The notes under the pieces are model-generated. The model was not told the DNA's origin. It saw only the letters and a program-made list of their open reading frames with translations, and did no database searches. A program made the translations under genes and the position numbers. Positions 1 through 6,787 of a stretch of DNA of 40,358 nt are shown in pieces (position 1 is the stretch's first letter; the number at the start of each line of letters is the position of its first letter). This DNA comes from C7867-002 sp964646515 (GTDB lineage Bacteria; Patescibacteriota; Minisyncoccia; Phycocordibacterales; PALSA-1337): positions 1-40,358 of the forward strand of contig CAZYES010000005.1 in NCBI GenBank assembly GCA_964646515.1, given 5' to 3'.

Positions 1-94
1 AGTATTATGTGAATCAATTACCAGCAGAGTGCAAAAATGGGTGGGGTTATTCACACACTTCCAATAGTGCCCCATCCGATATACAATAACTGTA

Positions 95-1225
95 ATGGAA
101 CGTAACAATTCATTTTTTATTACAGTCGCCTCTATTCTGGCCATAACCTTGGGCTCAGGAGCTATCTGGGTCGGAACATACGGATTGAAGCTGGTAATAA
201 ATAGATCAATACCTATCGATAATACGCGGATTATCAGTACAGATTCATCCAATTCGACAATAAATTCCGAGAGTGATCAAAAAACAAAAACATCGAACAT
301 CTATGTTGCCATTGACGCGATCAAAAAAAGCTTCGCAACTACCACAAACTTTATAGATTTTTCTGCTCCTTCACTAAAAATAATGATCGGTGGTGATGTG
401 ATGTTAGACAGAAAGGTGCGTCAGATCGGTGAGAAAAACGGCTATGAATCATTATTCGAAGACGTCACTCCCCTATTCAAAACCGCAGATATAGTCTTGG
501 TAAATCTTGAGGGCCCTATCACAAACAAGACATCTAGCACCCTATTGCCAAACGGAGCTACAACTAAAGAACTAGATTTTACTTTTGCAACCGATGTCGC
601 CGGATCACTATCTGAAGTAGGTATCAATCTGGTCAGTCTCGCCAACAATCACACCGACAATAAAGGCTACAATGGATTCAATGAGACAAAAAAATGGCTA
701 AATAATGCCGGTGTCCAATATTTCGGAGATCCTTGGAATAGTACTTCTACAGAAAGGATCATTACCAAAAGAGGTTTCTCTGTTGCCTTTGTCGGCTATC
801 ATGCTTTCCAATCAGGATTCGATCGAACAGTTCGTGTAATCAAGGAGTTGTCGAACAAAGGCCACTTTGTCATAGTCGTGCCTCATTGGGGAGAAGAGTA
901 CATCACAGAGCCAACAGACAAGATGAGAACTCAAGCACAAGCGCTAGTTACCGCAGGAGCAAATGCCGTCATTGGGGCTCATCCTCATGTCCTTATTGAC
1001 CATGAATGGATCGCCAATGTGCCCGTTTTCTATTCATTGGGAAACTTGCTTTTCGACCAATATTTTTCTCCCGAAGTTATGAAGGGTAACATCGTCGAAT
1101 TGGAATTGGCAAAAGATGGCGATAGGACTTACATCGATATAATAAAAGTTTATGAAACATCGACTGCATCCAAAAAAGGCATTACCGTGAATATGGAACC
1201 AAGAGTCATAACCCCAAAACGATAG
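95..1225 (+). CDS. CapA-family (poly-gamma-glutamate capsule type) metallophosphatase-like protein, membrane anchored
   Basis: 376 aa. A single hydrophobic N-terminal segment (about residues 7-30) should anchor it to the cytoplasmic membrane, followed by a Ser/Thr/Asn-rich linker to about residue 90. The rest matches the CapA/PGA_cap fold, related to calcineurin-like phosphoesterases: GGDVMLDR near residue 97, VNLEGPIT near 137, NNHTDNKG near 183, HWGEEY near 264 and GAHPHV near 294. These carry the Asp, Asn and His residues expected to bind metal. In CapA-type proteins the domain is linked to export or assembly of an extracellular polymer; the substrate here is unknown, and no capB/capC neighbours are visible. 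The ATG at 95 is supported by a TACAAT box at 82-87 placed 7 nt upstream, which suggests a leaderless transcript; the -35 is weak. The family call is fairly sure, the role is not. Confidence 0.82.
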   Translation: MERNNSFFITVASILAITLGSGAIWVGTYGLKLVINRSIPIDNTRIISTDSSNSTINSESDQKTKTSNIYVAIDAIKKSFATTTNFIDFSAPSLKIMIGGDVMLDRKVRQIGEKNGYESLFEDVTPLFKTADIVLVNLEGPITNKTSSTLLPNGATTKELDFTFATDVAGSLSEVGINLVSLANNHTDNKGYNGFNETKKWLNNAGVQYFGDPWNSTSTERIITKRGFSVAFVGYHAFQSGFDRTVRVIKELSNKGHFVIVVPHWGEEYITEPTDKMRTQAQALVTAGANAVIGAHPHVLIDHEWIANVPVFYSLGNLLFDQYFSPEVMKGNIVELELAKDGDRTYIDIIKVYETSTASKKGITVNMEPRVITPKR

Positions 1226-1324
1226 ACTTGCTATAGATTTATTTCAATAGTTTTGGTAGAGTTTAAAACACTTAGTTGTTTCAATAGTCACGAGATTACT
1301 TCGAAAATCAGATGAAAAATAAAT

Positions 1325-1397
1325 GCGCGCTTAGCTCAGTTGGTAGAGCATTCCCTTGACGTGGGAAGGGTCGCAGGTTCGAATCCTGCAGCGCGCA
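1325..1397 (+). tRNA. tRNA-Val (anticodon GAC)
   Basis: A full cloverleaf can be drawn. The acceptor is GCGCGCT (1325-1331) pairing with AGCGCGC (1390-1396), with discriminator A at 1397. The D-arm is GCTC/GAGC. The anticodon stem is TTCCC/GGGAA with loop TTGACGT, so the anticodon is GAC (reads GUC and GUU). The T-arm is GCAGG-TTCGAAT-CCTGC. CCA is not encoded. The gene ends 3 nt before the tsaD start codon, so the tRNA 3' end and the tsaD mRNA 5' end must be produced from almost the same position. Confidence 0.95.
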
Positions 1398-1400
1398 CAA

Positions 1401-2690
1401 ATGATCACCCTCGGTATAGAAACATCATGTGACGAAACAGCCTTGGCTCTTATCGAAACCAAGTTGACGACTGATAAGGCTGGCGGTTATTTGGAGTACC
1501 GCGTGATCCAATCATTGATTCACTCACAGGCAGAACTTCATAGCGCCTATGGTGGAGTCTTTCCGTCGTTGGCAAAGCGCGAGCATGGCAAAAATCTTGT
1601 GCCATTACTTCACAAACTATTACTTGAAAATAGTGAAATACTCAATACTATCCAAAAAGAAATAAGTGCCTCGAAGACTCACCCCATACAAGATTCTGAA
1701 TTTAGGGAAATTATAGAAGCGTTTCGCGCCGAACTCCGAGGACAAAATCCAGACTTGATTGAGTCGACAGAACATGCAGAATTCCTCAAAAATATTCCCC
1801 CTATCGATCGAATAGCCATAACCGAAGGTCCAGGGCTAGAACCGGCACTGTGGGTTGGTATCAATTTTTGCAAGTTACTTTCTAATATATGGAAAATTCC
1901 TGTAGTCCCAATAAATCACATGGAAGGACATATAGTCGGATCATTACTCGAATCTGACAAGCCCTATGGCACTTGGCAAAGATTGAAGCTGTTACCATTG
2001 CCAGCTATCGCCCTTCTCATAAGCGGTGGCCATACTGAACTCGTAAAAATCGAAGATCAAAAACAAAGATCAGAAAGAAAAGATGAAGTACGAAAACCGG
2101 AAACCAGTTTCCGATATACGATAATCGGTCAAACCAAAGATGATGCCGTGGGTGAAGCTTTCGATAAAGTGGCCAGATTACTAGGATTATCATATCCTGG
2201 AGGTCCTCATATATCTCGCCTATCACAGCAAGCAATTGAAGAAAAGATCGAATCTTCAATCAGACTTCCCCGCCCCATGATAAAAAGTGGCGATCTAGAT
2301 TTTTCTTTTTCAGGATTGAAAACAGCCGTACTATACGCCGTCAGAAAACATTCTGGGGCAGATGGAAAATTGACGGATATTTTCAAAAAAGGATTGGCAC
2401 GTGAATTTGAAATAGCAGTTACAGAAACATTGGACGCGAAGCTTCAAGCTAGTATAGAAAAAATTAATGCCCGAGCAATAATAGTCGGTGGTGGCGTAAG
2501 CGCCAATAATATGCTACGAGAACAATTTCTAAAAACAGCAAAAGAGTTTGCAATCCCGGTCTATCTACCTTCTAGACATATTTCCGGAGACAACGCCCTC
2601 ATGATAGCGCTCGCGGGAGCAATGCGTACTTCTACAAATCATTGTGATCAGGTCAGAGCACAAGGAACAAAGAGGCTGGATGATCAATAG
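1401..2690 (+). CDS. tsaD: tRNA N6-adenosine threonylcarbamoyltransferase TsaD
   Basis: TsaD (Kae1/Gcp/YgjD) transfers the threonylcarbamoyl group to A37 of tRNAs that read ANN codons, working with TsaB and TsaE. The start chosen is the ATG at 1401, which gives the typical N-terminus MITLGIETSCDETA; an upstream GTG-type extension would run through the tRNA gene. The metal-binding motif H173-MEG-H177 is present, as are LLISGGHTELV, DDAVGEAFDKVA, FSFSGLKTAV, GGVSANNM and SGDNALMIALAG. At 429 aa it is longer than the usual 330-350. The extra length is mostly an insertion of about 50 residues before IDRIAITEGPGLEPALWVG and about 20 charged residues after SGGHTELVKI. It lies 3 nt after tRNA-Val and may be co-transcribed with it. 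A strong hairpin terminator follows. Confidence 0.96.
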   Translation: MITLGIETSCDETALALIETKLTTDKAGGYLEYRVIQSLIHSQAELHSAYGGVFPSLAKREHGKNLVPLLHKLLLENSEILNTIQKEISASKTHPIQDSEFREIIEAFRAELRGQNPDLIESTEHAEFLKNIPPIDRIAITEGPGLEPALWVGINFCKLLSNIWKIPVVPINHMEGHIVGSLLESDKPYGTWQRLKLLPLPAIALLISGGHTELVKIEDQKQRSERKDEVRKPETSFRYTIIGQTKDDAVGEAFDKVARLLGLSYPGGPHISRLSQQAIEEKIESSIRLPRPMIKSGDLDFSFSGLKTAVLYAVRKHSGADGKLTDIFKKGLAREFEIAVTETLDAKLQASIEKINARAIIVGGGVSANNMLREQFLKTAKEFAIPVYLPSRHISGDNALMIALAGAMRTSTNHCDQVRAQGTKRLDDQ

Positions 2691-2710
2691 TAAATACCCG
2701 AAAGCTTACA

Positions 2711-2744
2711 AAACAAAATTCCGCATTTTTGCGGAATTTTGTTT
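2711..2744. terminator. Bidirectional intrinsic terminator between tsaD and the convergent secreted-protein gene
   Basis: Perfect 14-bp inverted repeat: AAACAAAATTCCGC (2711-2724), 6-nt loop, GCGGAATTTTGTTT (2731-2744). The A-rich outer arm supplies a T-tract on either strand. It lies between the 3' ends of two convergent genes. Confidence 0.85.
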
Positions 2745-2763
2745 ATAGAATATCTAAGACAAA

Positions 2764-4119
2764 TTACTTGAACAGACCGACAATAAATCCCCAGAAACGC
2801 TTGAATATATTAGATCCGCCAACTGCGGCAACGTTCTGATTACCATCTTCGTTCTGACCAATTTCGGGATTTTCCGAAGGTGAAGTGGTTGCGCTTGTCG
2901 TACCCTCAACCGAAGGAATAACCTCGACAGAAGGACCGACTTGCACAGTAGCGCCTGTCTGATTGGATCTAGCCTTGTAAGCATTGATCACTGCCATATC
3001 GGAAGCCGACAGAGTAAAAGCACGATTGCAAGCGATCTCGTTGATCATATTTTTGGTCGTGATATACACAAAACCAGATGGTTGCGAAGCACCCCAAGGA
3101 CCCATCACTTTTTGGAGATATTTTTGCTGAAATGCCCTAACTGCACCAAGAGTCTTTGTGTCAAATATACCTGTGACATCAACATTCAATTCTTGAGTAT
3201 TCTTCAAGAATGATTGGAGCTTGGTAACTTCGCTAACATCATTATTCGCACCAAACTTCATATAGGTCGTAATCAGTGGACATGCGGTCACAACTGGAGT
3301 CGTAGTTGGAGTCGAAGTGCCCACTATGACAGGAGAAAACAATGAGATCATACTGCCACCGCTACTGTAAGAAGAACCGCTACTTGATGTTATAGAAGGA
3401 GCGGAAGCAGGATTGGCGGTGAAAGTAACTGTAACTGCAATATCAGCATTCATGGTTACATTACAGGTAGCGCCAGAGGCCGAGGTACAGCCTGACCAAC
3501 TCTCAAAAGATGAGCCACTATCTGCCACAGCAATGAGAACAATGCCAGTACCAGAGTCAACGCCAGTCTGTGTGCAAGTAGAACCGCAATTGATCGAACC
3601 TCCAGTAACTGTGCCTGTACCACTACCTGCCTTAGAAACTGTTAGGTTATAAGTAGTAGTGCCCATAGCACCGTTGGTGTCATCTCCACCTGTAGGAGGA
3701 GGTGGTAAAGTTGTACCGTTAGGAATAGCACCATTGGTATCATCTCCACCTGTAGGAGGAGGTGGTAAAGTTGTACCGTTAGGAATAGCACCATTGGTAT
3801 CATCTCCACCTGTAGGAGGAGGAGGCAAAGTTGTACCGTTAGGAATAGCACCATTTGTGTCATCTCCACCTGTAGGAGGAGCAACGGAAGGAGTAGCGCC
3901 ATTTGTGTCATCTCCACCTGTAGGAGGAGCTGGAGGAGTTGATAGAGCACCATTAGTGTCATCCCCACCTGTTGGAGGAACATAAGGAACTGATAGAGCA
4001 CCATTGGTGTCATCCCCACCAGTCGCAGGAGTTTCGGCGGCTACAACAACCGGAAGAACCACTGCAACCACGAAAGTTATCAGAATAAGCCCTGACTTAG
4101 CCATATACTTGTTAATCAT
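2764..4119 (-). CDS. Secreted repeat protein with C-terminal peptidoglycan-binding domain
   Basis: 451 aa from the ATG at 4119; a GTG nine bases upstream is also possible. Order of parts: an N-terminal signal segment (AKSGLILITFVVAVVLPVVVAAE); seven copies of the motif TGGDDTNGA separated by Pro-rich spacers, some reading IPNGTTLPPPP; a domain resembling bacterial InlB-type B repeats (YNLTVSKAGSGTGTVTGG ... GCTSASGATCNVTM ... VTVTFTA, with paired Cys); a low-complexity Ser/Thr/Pro stretch; then a PG_binding_1-like domain (KLQSFLKN ... VTGIFDTKTLGAVRAFQQKY). A short amphipathic end (NIFKRFWGFIVGLFK) follows. This arrangement suggests an exported cell-surface protein that holds the wall through its C-terminal domain. 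The exact function is unknown. It is transcribed leftward from a strong promoter at 4172-4201. Confidence 0.75.
   Translation of the reverse strand: MINKYMAKSGLILITFVVAVVLPVVVAAETPATGGDDTNGALSVPYVPPTGGDDTNGALSTPPAPPTGGDDTNGATPSVAPPTGGDDTNGAIPNGTTLPPPPTGGDDTNGAIPNGTTLPPPPTGGDDTNGAIPNGTTLPPPPTGGDDTNGAMGTTTYNLTVSKAGSGTGTVTGGSINCGSTCTQTGVDSGTGIVLIAVADSGSSFESWSGCTSASGATCNVTMNADIAVTVTFTANPASAPSITSSSGSSYSSGGSMISLFSPVIVGTSTPTTTPVVTACPLITTYMKFGANNDVSEVTKLQSFLKNTQELNVDVTGIFDTKTLGAVRAFQQKYLQKVMGPWGASQPSGFVYITTKNMINEIACNRAFTLSASDMAVINAYKARSNQTGATVQVGPSVEVIPSVEGTTSATTSPSENPEIGQNEDGNQNVAAVGGSNIFKRFWGFIVGLFK
3659..4025. repeat. Tandem coding repeats (60-bp units, then 51-57-bp variants)
   Basis: Four near-identical units of exactly 60 bp occupy about 3661-3900 and share the core CATCTCCACCTGTAGGAGGA. 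Three shorter, more diverged units follow to about 4020. They encode the TGGDDTNGA repeats of the secreted protein on the minus strand. The innermost units differ by only a few bases, which points to recent duplication and probable length variation between strains. Confidence 0.9.
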
Positions 4120-4171
4120 AATAATCACTGTTATTTGTTAATAAAATGCCATAACCTGACATTACCTTTGC

Positions 4172-4201
4172 ACATTACCTCTACTATGGATATATTGTCA
4201 A
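4172..4201 (-). promoter_or_regulatory. Promoter of the peptidoglycan-binding protein gene, with repeated 9-mers
   Basis: On the minus strand a perfect TTGACA (4196-4201) is followed by 18 nt and TAATGT (4172-4177), predicting a start near 4165 and a leader of about 45 nt. The -10 lies inside one of three similar 9-mers: AGGTAATGT at 4172-4180 and 4159-4167, and AGGTTATGG at 4149-4157. These could be a regulator-binding array. Confidence 0.6.
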
Positions 4202-4213
4202 GGGTAATTCAAT

Positions 4214-4264
4214 ATAAAAAAATACACACTACTATGGCCCAAAAGGGTTGAATAATGTGTATTT
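4214..4264 (-). terminator. Intrinsic terminator of the orphan secreted-protein gene
   Basis: On the minus strand, AAATACAC (about 4257-4264) pairs with GTGTATTT (4220-4227). An inner CCC-TTTT-GGG stem sits between them, and a T-run (4214-4220) follows directly. It lies 20 nt after the stop of the 4284-5207 gene and just upstream of the next promoter. Confidence 0.65.
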
Positions 4265-4283
4265 GCGAAAAGAACTATCCTTA

Positions 4284-5207
4284 TTACTGCAATATTGCGC
4301 GCCAGTACCTCTGACTGACGCCAACAGCGGGACGGATGATGATGTCCCCCGCACTCATGGTCGTATCATCAGACCAATTCATTTGAGAAACCACCACTTT
4401 GGGCGCCGACTGTACGATCCAGCTATCTTCATCGCTAGAATTCATGCCAATGATTACATTGACAGCATTTGTAAATACTCTGATAGCCAGAATACCGTTC
4501 GACGGATTTTTTTTGGTGTGCAGAGTGACACTTGTGCGTACCGGGTTGTTAGTGCCATCATCAAAGATCCACGTTCCAGTGACTTTGAAGTCATCTGGAA
4601 AGGAATAAATGTAATCATCGACAGACTGATATGTACCCGAGCCAAACCTAGACGCCGCTCCATTGAAGATAAACTCATTTACCGGAGTGTTTTTCCAATA
4701 ACCACTTGCAGACGTGTCACTAACGCGAGGACCAAGCTCCGGGGCCCAGATAACACCTTTCGAGGTATAGCTATAGTAATTCATCGGGTCGGTGAAAACG
4801 TTCGTCTTATCAAGCCAGCCGGCCGTAGACTTTCCAATGAAAGTCAGACAACCTGGTAAAAACCTGTAATTAGCGTCTTTGGCCACGACACGAACACTAA
4901 ACCATAAACTGTGGTTTGTATGATTCGCCGGTTGCCACACATATCCAGTATGAAGTACATGGTTGGTGACAGCAATAGATGGTTTCCCATCCATGTATAT
5001 GTCGTGAACGACATTGCTGGCCGTTGTGATATACAAACTGTTCGTCGGAACACCAGTGCTATTGGTCATAGGGTATGGTGACAAGTATGCCGAAACATAC
5101 AATGACACCGGACCTTCCGTACTCATCGGTGGCGCGAACGAAGTACTGACCGAACCAATGACCACCATGAAGATGGCCACGATAACTAACCATTTGCTTG
5201 ATTTCAT
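4284..5207 (-). CDS. Secreted protein of unknown function
   Basis: 307 aa. The N-terminus MKSSKWLVIVAIFMVVIGSV followed by STSFAPP is a signal peptide or anchor; the rest has no further membrane segment. The mature part is rich in Ser, Thr, Asn and aromatic residues, has few Cys, and looks like an extracellular beta-rich protein (for example GYVWQPANHTNHSLWFSVRVV and TGTWIFDDGTNNPVRTSVTLHT). I do not recognise a family. It has a hairpin terminator downstream and a predicted promoter (5321-5349) interleaved with that of the small RNA on the opposite strand. Its location between two other secreted proteins suggests a surface role. Confidence 0.6.
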   Translation of the reverse strand: MKSSKWLVIVAIFMVVIGSVSTSFAPPMSTEGPVSLYVSAYLSPYPMTNSTGVPTNSLYITTASNVVHDIYMDGKPSIAVTNHVLHTGYVWQPANHTNHSLWFSVRVVAKDANYRFLPGCLTFIGKSTAGWLDKTNVFTDPMNYYSYTSKGVIWAPELGPRVSDTSASGYWKNTPVNEFIFNGAASRFGSGTYQSVDDYIYSFPDDFKVTGTWIFDDGTNNPVRTSVTLHTKKNPSNGILAIRVFTNAVNVIIGMNSSDEDSWIVQSAPKVVVSQMNWSDDTTMSAGDIIIRPAVGVSQRYWRAILQ

Positions 5208-5320
5208 CTTTATCTCTTTCTTTTGTTGTAACCACCTTCACAATCATCGCCAGAAACCCCACACAGGGCTTCATATAATACTACTTGGCCATTGATTGTT
5301 CGGGTTGACTGTTTACAACC

Positions 5321-5349
5321 TTTCTACCAAATCCTTGTGTTTTTGTCAA
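5321..5349 (-). promoter_or_regulatory. Leftward promoter of the secreted-protein gene
   Basis: Minus strand TTGACA (5344-5349), 17-nt spacer, TAGAAA (5321-5326). The predicted leader is about 105 nt and contains a GAAGCCC...GGGGTTTC hairpin. The -35 lies within the spacer of the rightward promoter at 5335-5363, so the two polymerases would compete. Confidence 0.5.
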
Positions 5350-5363
5350 TATCTTTGTATAAT
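5335..5363 (+). promoter_or_regulatory. Promoter of the small structured RNA
   Basis: TTGTGT (5335-5340), 17-nt spacer, consensus TATAAT (5358-5363). Predicted start is at about 5370. Confidence 0.6.
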
Positions 5364-5369
5364 GGTAGT

Positions 5370-5477
5370 TCACATTCTACACTTTGCTTTTTTGCCGTGT
5401 GTGGAGCAAAGATAAGTAGGATATGGCACAACCTGTCGTTGTGCCGGGGGTCGAGTACACAATCTCGACCCCTTTTT
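5370..5477 (+). ncRNA. Candidate small structured RNA of about 108 nt, unassigned
   Basis: No reading frame fits here, but there is a promoter just upstream and a strong terminator at the end. Three hairpins follow in order: CTTTGCT (5382-5388) with AGCAAAG (5405-5411); GGCACAAC (5425-5432) with GTTGTGCC (5438-5445), loop CTGTC; and GGGGTCGAG (5447-5455) with CTCGACCCC (5464-5472) followed by TTTTT. The next gene (PrsW-like) has its own promoter after the terminator, so this is more likely a stand-alone RNA than a riboswitch. It does not show the conserved loops of SRP RNA, tmRNA, RNase P RNA or 6S RNA that I know. Confidence 0.6.
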
Positions 5478-5481
5478 ATGT

Positions 5482-5509
5482 TTGAACTTTAAATCTTTGC
5501 CTGTATAAT
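5482..5509 (+). promoter_or_regulatory. Promoter for leaderless transcription of the PrsW-like gene
   Basis: TTGAAC (5482-5487), 16-nt spacer, TATAAT (5504-5509). The ATG at 5516 begins 7 nt after the -10 box, where the transcript itself would start. Confidence 0.65.
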
Positions 5510-5515
5510 ATCCCC

Positions 5516-6223
5516 ATGTCAGTAAGCTCATTTGTCTATGCTCTTTTGGCAGGAATACTTCCTTCAATCATCTGGCTAATATTTTGGACTCACGAAGATG
5601 ACGATCGAGACGCGCCTCGTTGGCTTCTTATTCTCTCTTTTTTCGGTGGTGCTTTGACTGTGATATTGGCAGTCTTTATAGAAAAATGGATCGCCGACAT
5701 AGTGAGCGATCCGTCTTTTCGTTATGCTCTTTGGGCTACCACTGAAGAAATCCTAAAATTTATTATCATCGTCGCCATAGTCTTTAACCACAATTATAAC
5801 GATGAACCGATCAAAGCAATGATTTACGGTATCGTCGTCGCCATAGGCTTTGCCGCCCTAGAGAATACCCTATTCATCTTGGAACCATTTTCAAACGGAG
5901 AAATCGCCAAAGGTATAATAACCAGCAATATGCGCTTCATAGGAGCCACACTCGTCCACATAGTAAGTTCGGCCATGATTGGTTTTGCGTTTGGTTATGT
6001 CTACTACGCTAAAATCATAAAAAAAATCACGGCCGGAATTATTGGGTTATCCTCAGCTATTGTATTGCATACCGCATTCAATTTATTTATACTTAACGTA
6101 AGCACAAAAGATACTATGAAAGTTTTTGGTTTTGTATGGTTGGCAGTGGTAATACTTCTAATCCTGTTTGAGGAAGTAAAGGCTGTAAGACCCCCATATC
6201 ATAATCTTAAGTTGAAAAGTTAA
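5516..6223 (+). CDS. PrsW-family intramembrane metalloprotease
   Basis: 235 aa, with about seven or eight hydrophobic segments and a charged Arg/Asp-rich loop after the first (HEDDDRDAPRW). PrsW signatures are all present: TTEEILKF (the EE..K motif), GFAALENTLF, LVHIVSSAMIGFAFG and LHTAFNLF. The Glu and His residues would hold the catalytic zinc in the membrane. In Bacillus, PrsW cleaves an anti-sigma factor in response to envelope stress. No anti-sigma gene is visible here, so the substrate is open. The downstream Hsp20 gene starts 20 nt after the stop and may share the transcript. Confidence 0.88.
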   Translation: MSVSSFVYALLAGILPSIIWLIFWTHEDDDRDAPRWLLILSFFGGALTVILAVFIEKWIADIVSDPSFRYALWATTEEILKFIIIVAIVFNHNYNDEPIKAMIYGIVVAIGFAALENTLFILEPFSNGEIAKGIITSNMRFIGATLVHIVSSAMIGFAFGYVYYAKIIKKITAGIIGLSSAIVLHTAFNLFILNVSTKDTMKVFGFVWLAVVILLILFEEVKAVRPPYHNLKLKS

Positions 6224-6243
6224 AAATAAAAAATAATAAAAAC

Positions 6244-6726
6244 ATGGCAAAAGAAAAAAGATCATTTTTTGAAAGGCTGACTGGCACGATACGTGCGGAA
6301 GACAGAGAACCATATATGGCAAATGAAAAAAACAGCAGAAATGCTAGAAATGGCAACAATGATCTCTCTCCATGGACCGAAGACGAGACCGAACAAGAGG
6401 GCGAACTTTCCGTAGACGTCTACCAAACGCCAGAAATGATCGTTGTCAAAAGCATGATCGCCGGCGTACGCCCCGAAGACTTGGATATCTCTATCACTCG
6501 CTCTTTGGTCACTATTCGTGGCAAACGAGAAGAGGAACGAGTCGCCCATGACAATGATTTTTTTGCCCGTGAATTGTATTGGGGCTCTTTTTCTCGAACA
6601 ATCCAACTACCAGAAGAGATCGACGTTGACGAAGCCGAAGCAATCGAAAAACATGGCTTACTCATCTTGAGATTGCCAAAATTAGACAAGAAGAAACAAT
6701 CAAAATTGAAAGTTAGAATGGGATAG
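6244..6726 (+). CDS. Hsp20/alpha-crystallin family small heat-shock protein
   Basis: 160 aa. The first 60 residues are charged, variable and probably disordered. The alpha-crystallin domain then runs from about 55 to 155: LSVDVYQTPEMIVVKSMIAGVRPEDLDISI..., the VTIRGKREEE strand, ELYWGSFSRTIQLPEEID, and the end motif GLLILRLPKL. Such proteins hold unfolding proteins as an ATP-independent chaperone. The neighbouring membrane protease suggests a stress-response unit. The gene ends just before a long hairpin terminator. There is no Shine-Dalgarno sequence; the 20-nt gap is almost pure A/T. Confidence 0.92.
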   Translation: MAKEKRSFFERLTGTIRAEDREPYMANEKNSRNARNGNNDLSPWTEDETEQEGELSVDVYQTPEMIVVKSMIAGVRPEDLDISITRSLVTIRGKREEERVAHDNDFFARELYWGSFSRTIQLPEEIDVDEAEAIEKHGLLILRLPKLDKKKQSKLKVRMG

Positions 6727-6729
6727 CCA

Positions 6730-6767
6730 AAAACAAAAAACTTCCGTTCAAGGAAGTTTTTTGTTTT
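6730..6767. terminator. Bidirectional intrinsic terminator
   Basis: 16-bp perfect stem: AAAACAAAAAACTTCC (6730-6745), loop GTTCAA, GGAAGTTTTTTGTTTT (6752-6767). It is placed between the convergent hsp20 and PKD-protein genes. Confidence 0.88.
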
Positions 6768-6787
6768 GATTTATCTCAGTTTCCAGA

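Noticed and set aside
3659..3985. 60-bp tandem repeats as a CRISPR array
   Set aside because: Units are directly adjacent, without unique spacers, and form an in-frame repeat in a secreted protein.
3642..4019. Leu/Met-rich frame overlapping the repeats
   Set aside because: It is a frame-shifted shadow of the TGGDDTNGA repeats, with no signal of its own.
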